Source: an uncultured Bacteroidota bacterium | GTDB lineage: Bacteria > Bacteroidota > Bacteroidia > Chitinophagales > Chitinophagaceae | Direction of reading: 5' to 3' | Length of the DNA stretch: 64,000 bases | Assembly: GCA_903906365.1 (NCBI GenBank) | Contig: CAIVKC010000041.1 | Coordinates: 62,001 to 126,000 of the forward strand | In this document: piece by piece, positions 63,981-64,000 of the stretch | Layout of the letters: each line of letters starts with the position of its first letter | Numbering within the stretch: position 1 is the stretch's first letter | Notes under the pieces: model-generated | Told to the model about the DNA's origin: nothing | The model's database searches: none | What the model saw: only the letters and a program-made list of their open reading frames with translations | Translations under genes and position numbers: made by a program

Positions 63981-64000
63981 ATGTCAAAGGAAAAGATACT
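63981..64000 (+). CDS. start of a further gene (MSKEKI...)
   Basis: An ATG at 63981 opens a frame reading MSKEKI to the window edge. It is 96 bases after kdsB on the same strand. Too short to identify. Confidence 0.3.

Overview
The window reads as chromosomal DNA from a member of the Bacteroidota, most likely family Chitinophagaceae. The evidence is two TonB-dependent receptors with carboxypeptidase-regulatory-like N-termini, a type IX secretion (T9SS) sorting domain, tandem DUF2807 (head-GIN) proteins, DUF4954, DUF4403 and DUF6526 proteins, promoters of the Bacteroidota form TTG-N19-21-TAnnTTTG, and starts mostly without a clear Shine-Dalgarno. Gene order is mixed-strand and housekeeping-rich. 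I see no phage, insertion sequence, CRISPR array or rRNA.

Layout. 1-943: 5' part of an Oar-like TonB receptor. 1.2-15.5 kb: thioredoxin-like protein, EF-P, biotin carboxyl carrier protein and biotin carboxylase, IspH, a GH13 enzyme, a Do-type protease, a LuxC-like acyl-CoA reductase divergent from a ferredoxin, an acyltransferase, Ddl, PASTA and rhodanese proteins. 15.6-23.1 kb: an S9 peptidase, a BlaI/M56 signalling pair and a TonB receptor behind a TPP riboswitch (probable thiamin importer). 23.2-28.3 kb: three tandem DUF2807 proteins, initiator tRNA-Met, era, der and a small lipoprotein. 28.4-39.6 kb: DUF4954, DUF6526, esterase, GlmS, a Gly/Tyr-rich secreted protein, a DPP-IV-like peptidase and MgtE. 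39.6-40.5 kb: a long region without a convincing gene. 40.5-55.4 kb: SET protein, an ECF sigma factor with a membrane/beta-barrel partner, DUF4403, alpha/beta hydrolase, M1 peptidase, a T9SS Gly-rich protein with an in-frame stop in its signal peptide, a four-helix protein, aconitase and a PspC-like protein.

The most coherent system is at 56.7-63.9 kb. It holds waaA, an aminotransferase (KdnA-like), an iron-type alcohol dehydrogenase (KdnB-like), kdsA, a transaldolase-CBS fusion, a KdsC-like phosphatase and kdsB on one strand with mostly tiny gaps. This is a pathway for Kdo and its 8-amino form (Kdo8N), ending in transfer to lipid A. The usual arabinose-5-phosphate isomerase KdsD (SIS domain plus CBS pair) is missing. 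In its place is a fructose-6-phosphate-aldolase/transaldolase-like domain carrying a KdsD-type CBS pair, with several substituted active-site positions. I propose it supplies arabinose 5-phosphate by aldol chemistry. That is inference and the best lead in the window.

Other leads: EF-P with Arg32 at the loop tip instead of the usual lysine; the TPP-riboswitch receptor; DUF2807 paralogues in which each protein has its own invariant turn motif; and the T9SS gene broken at codon 6.
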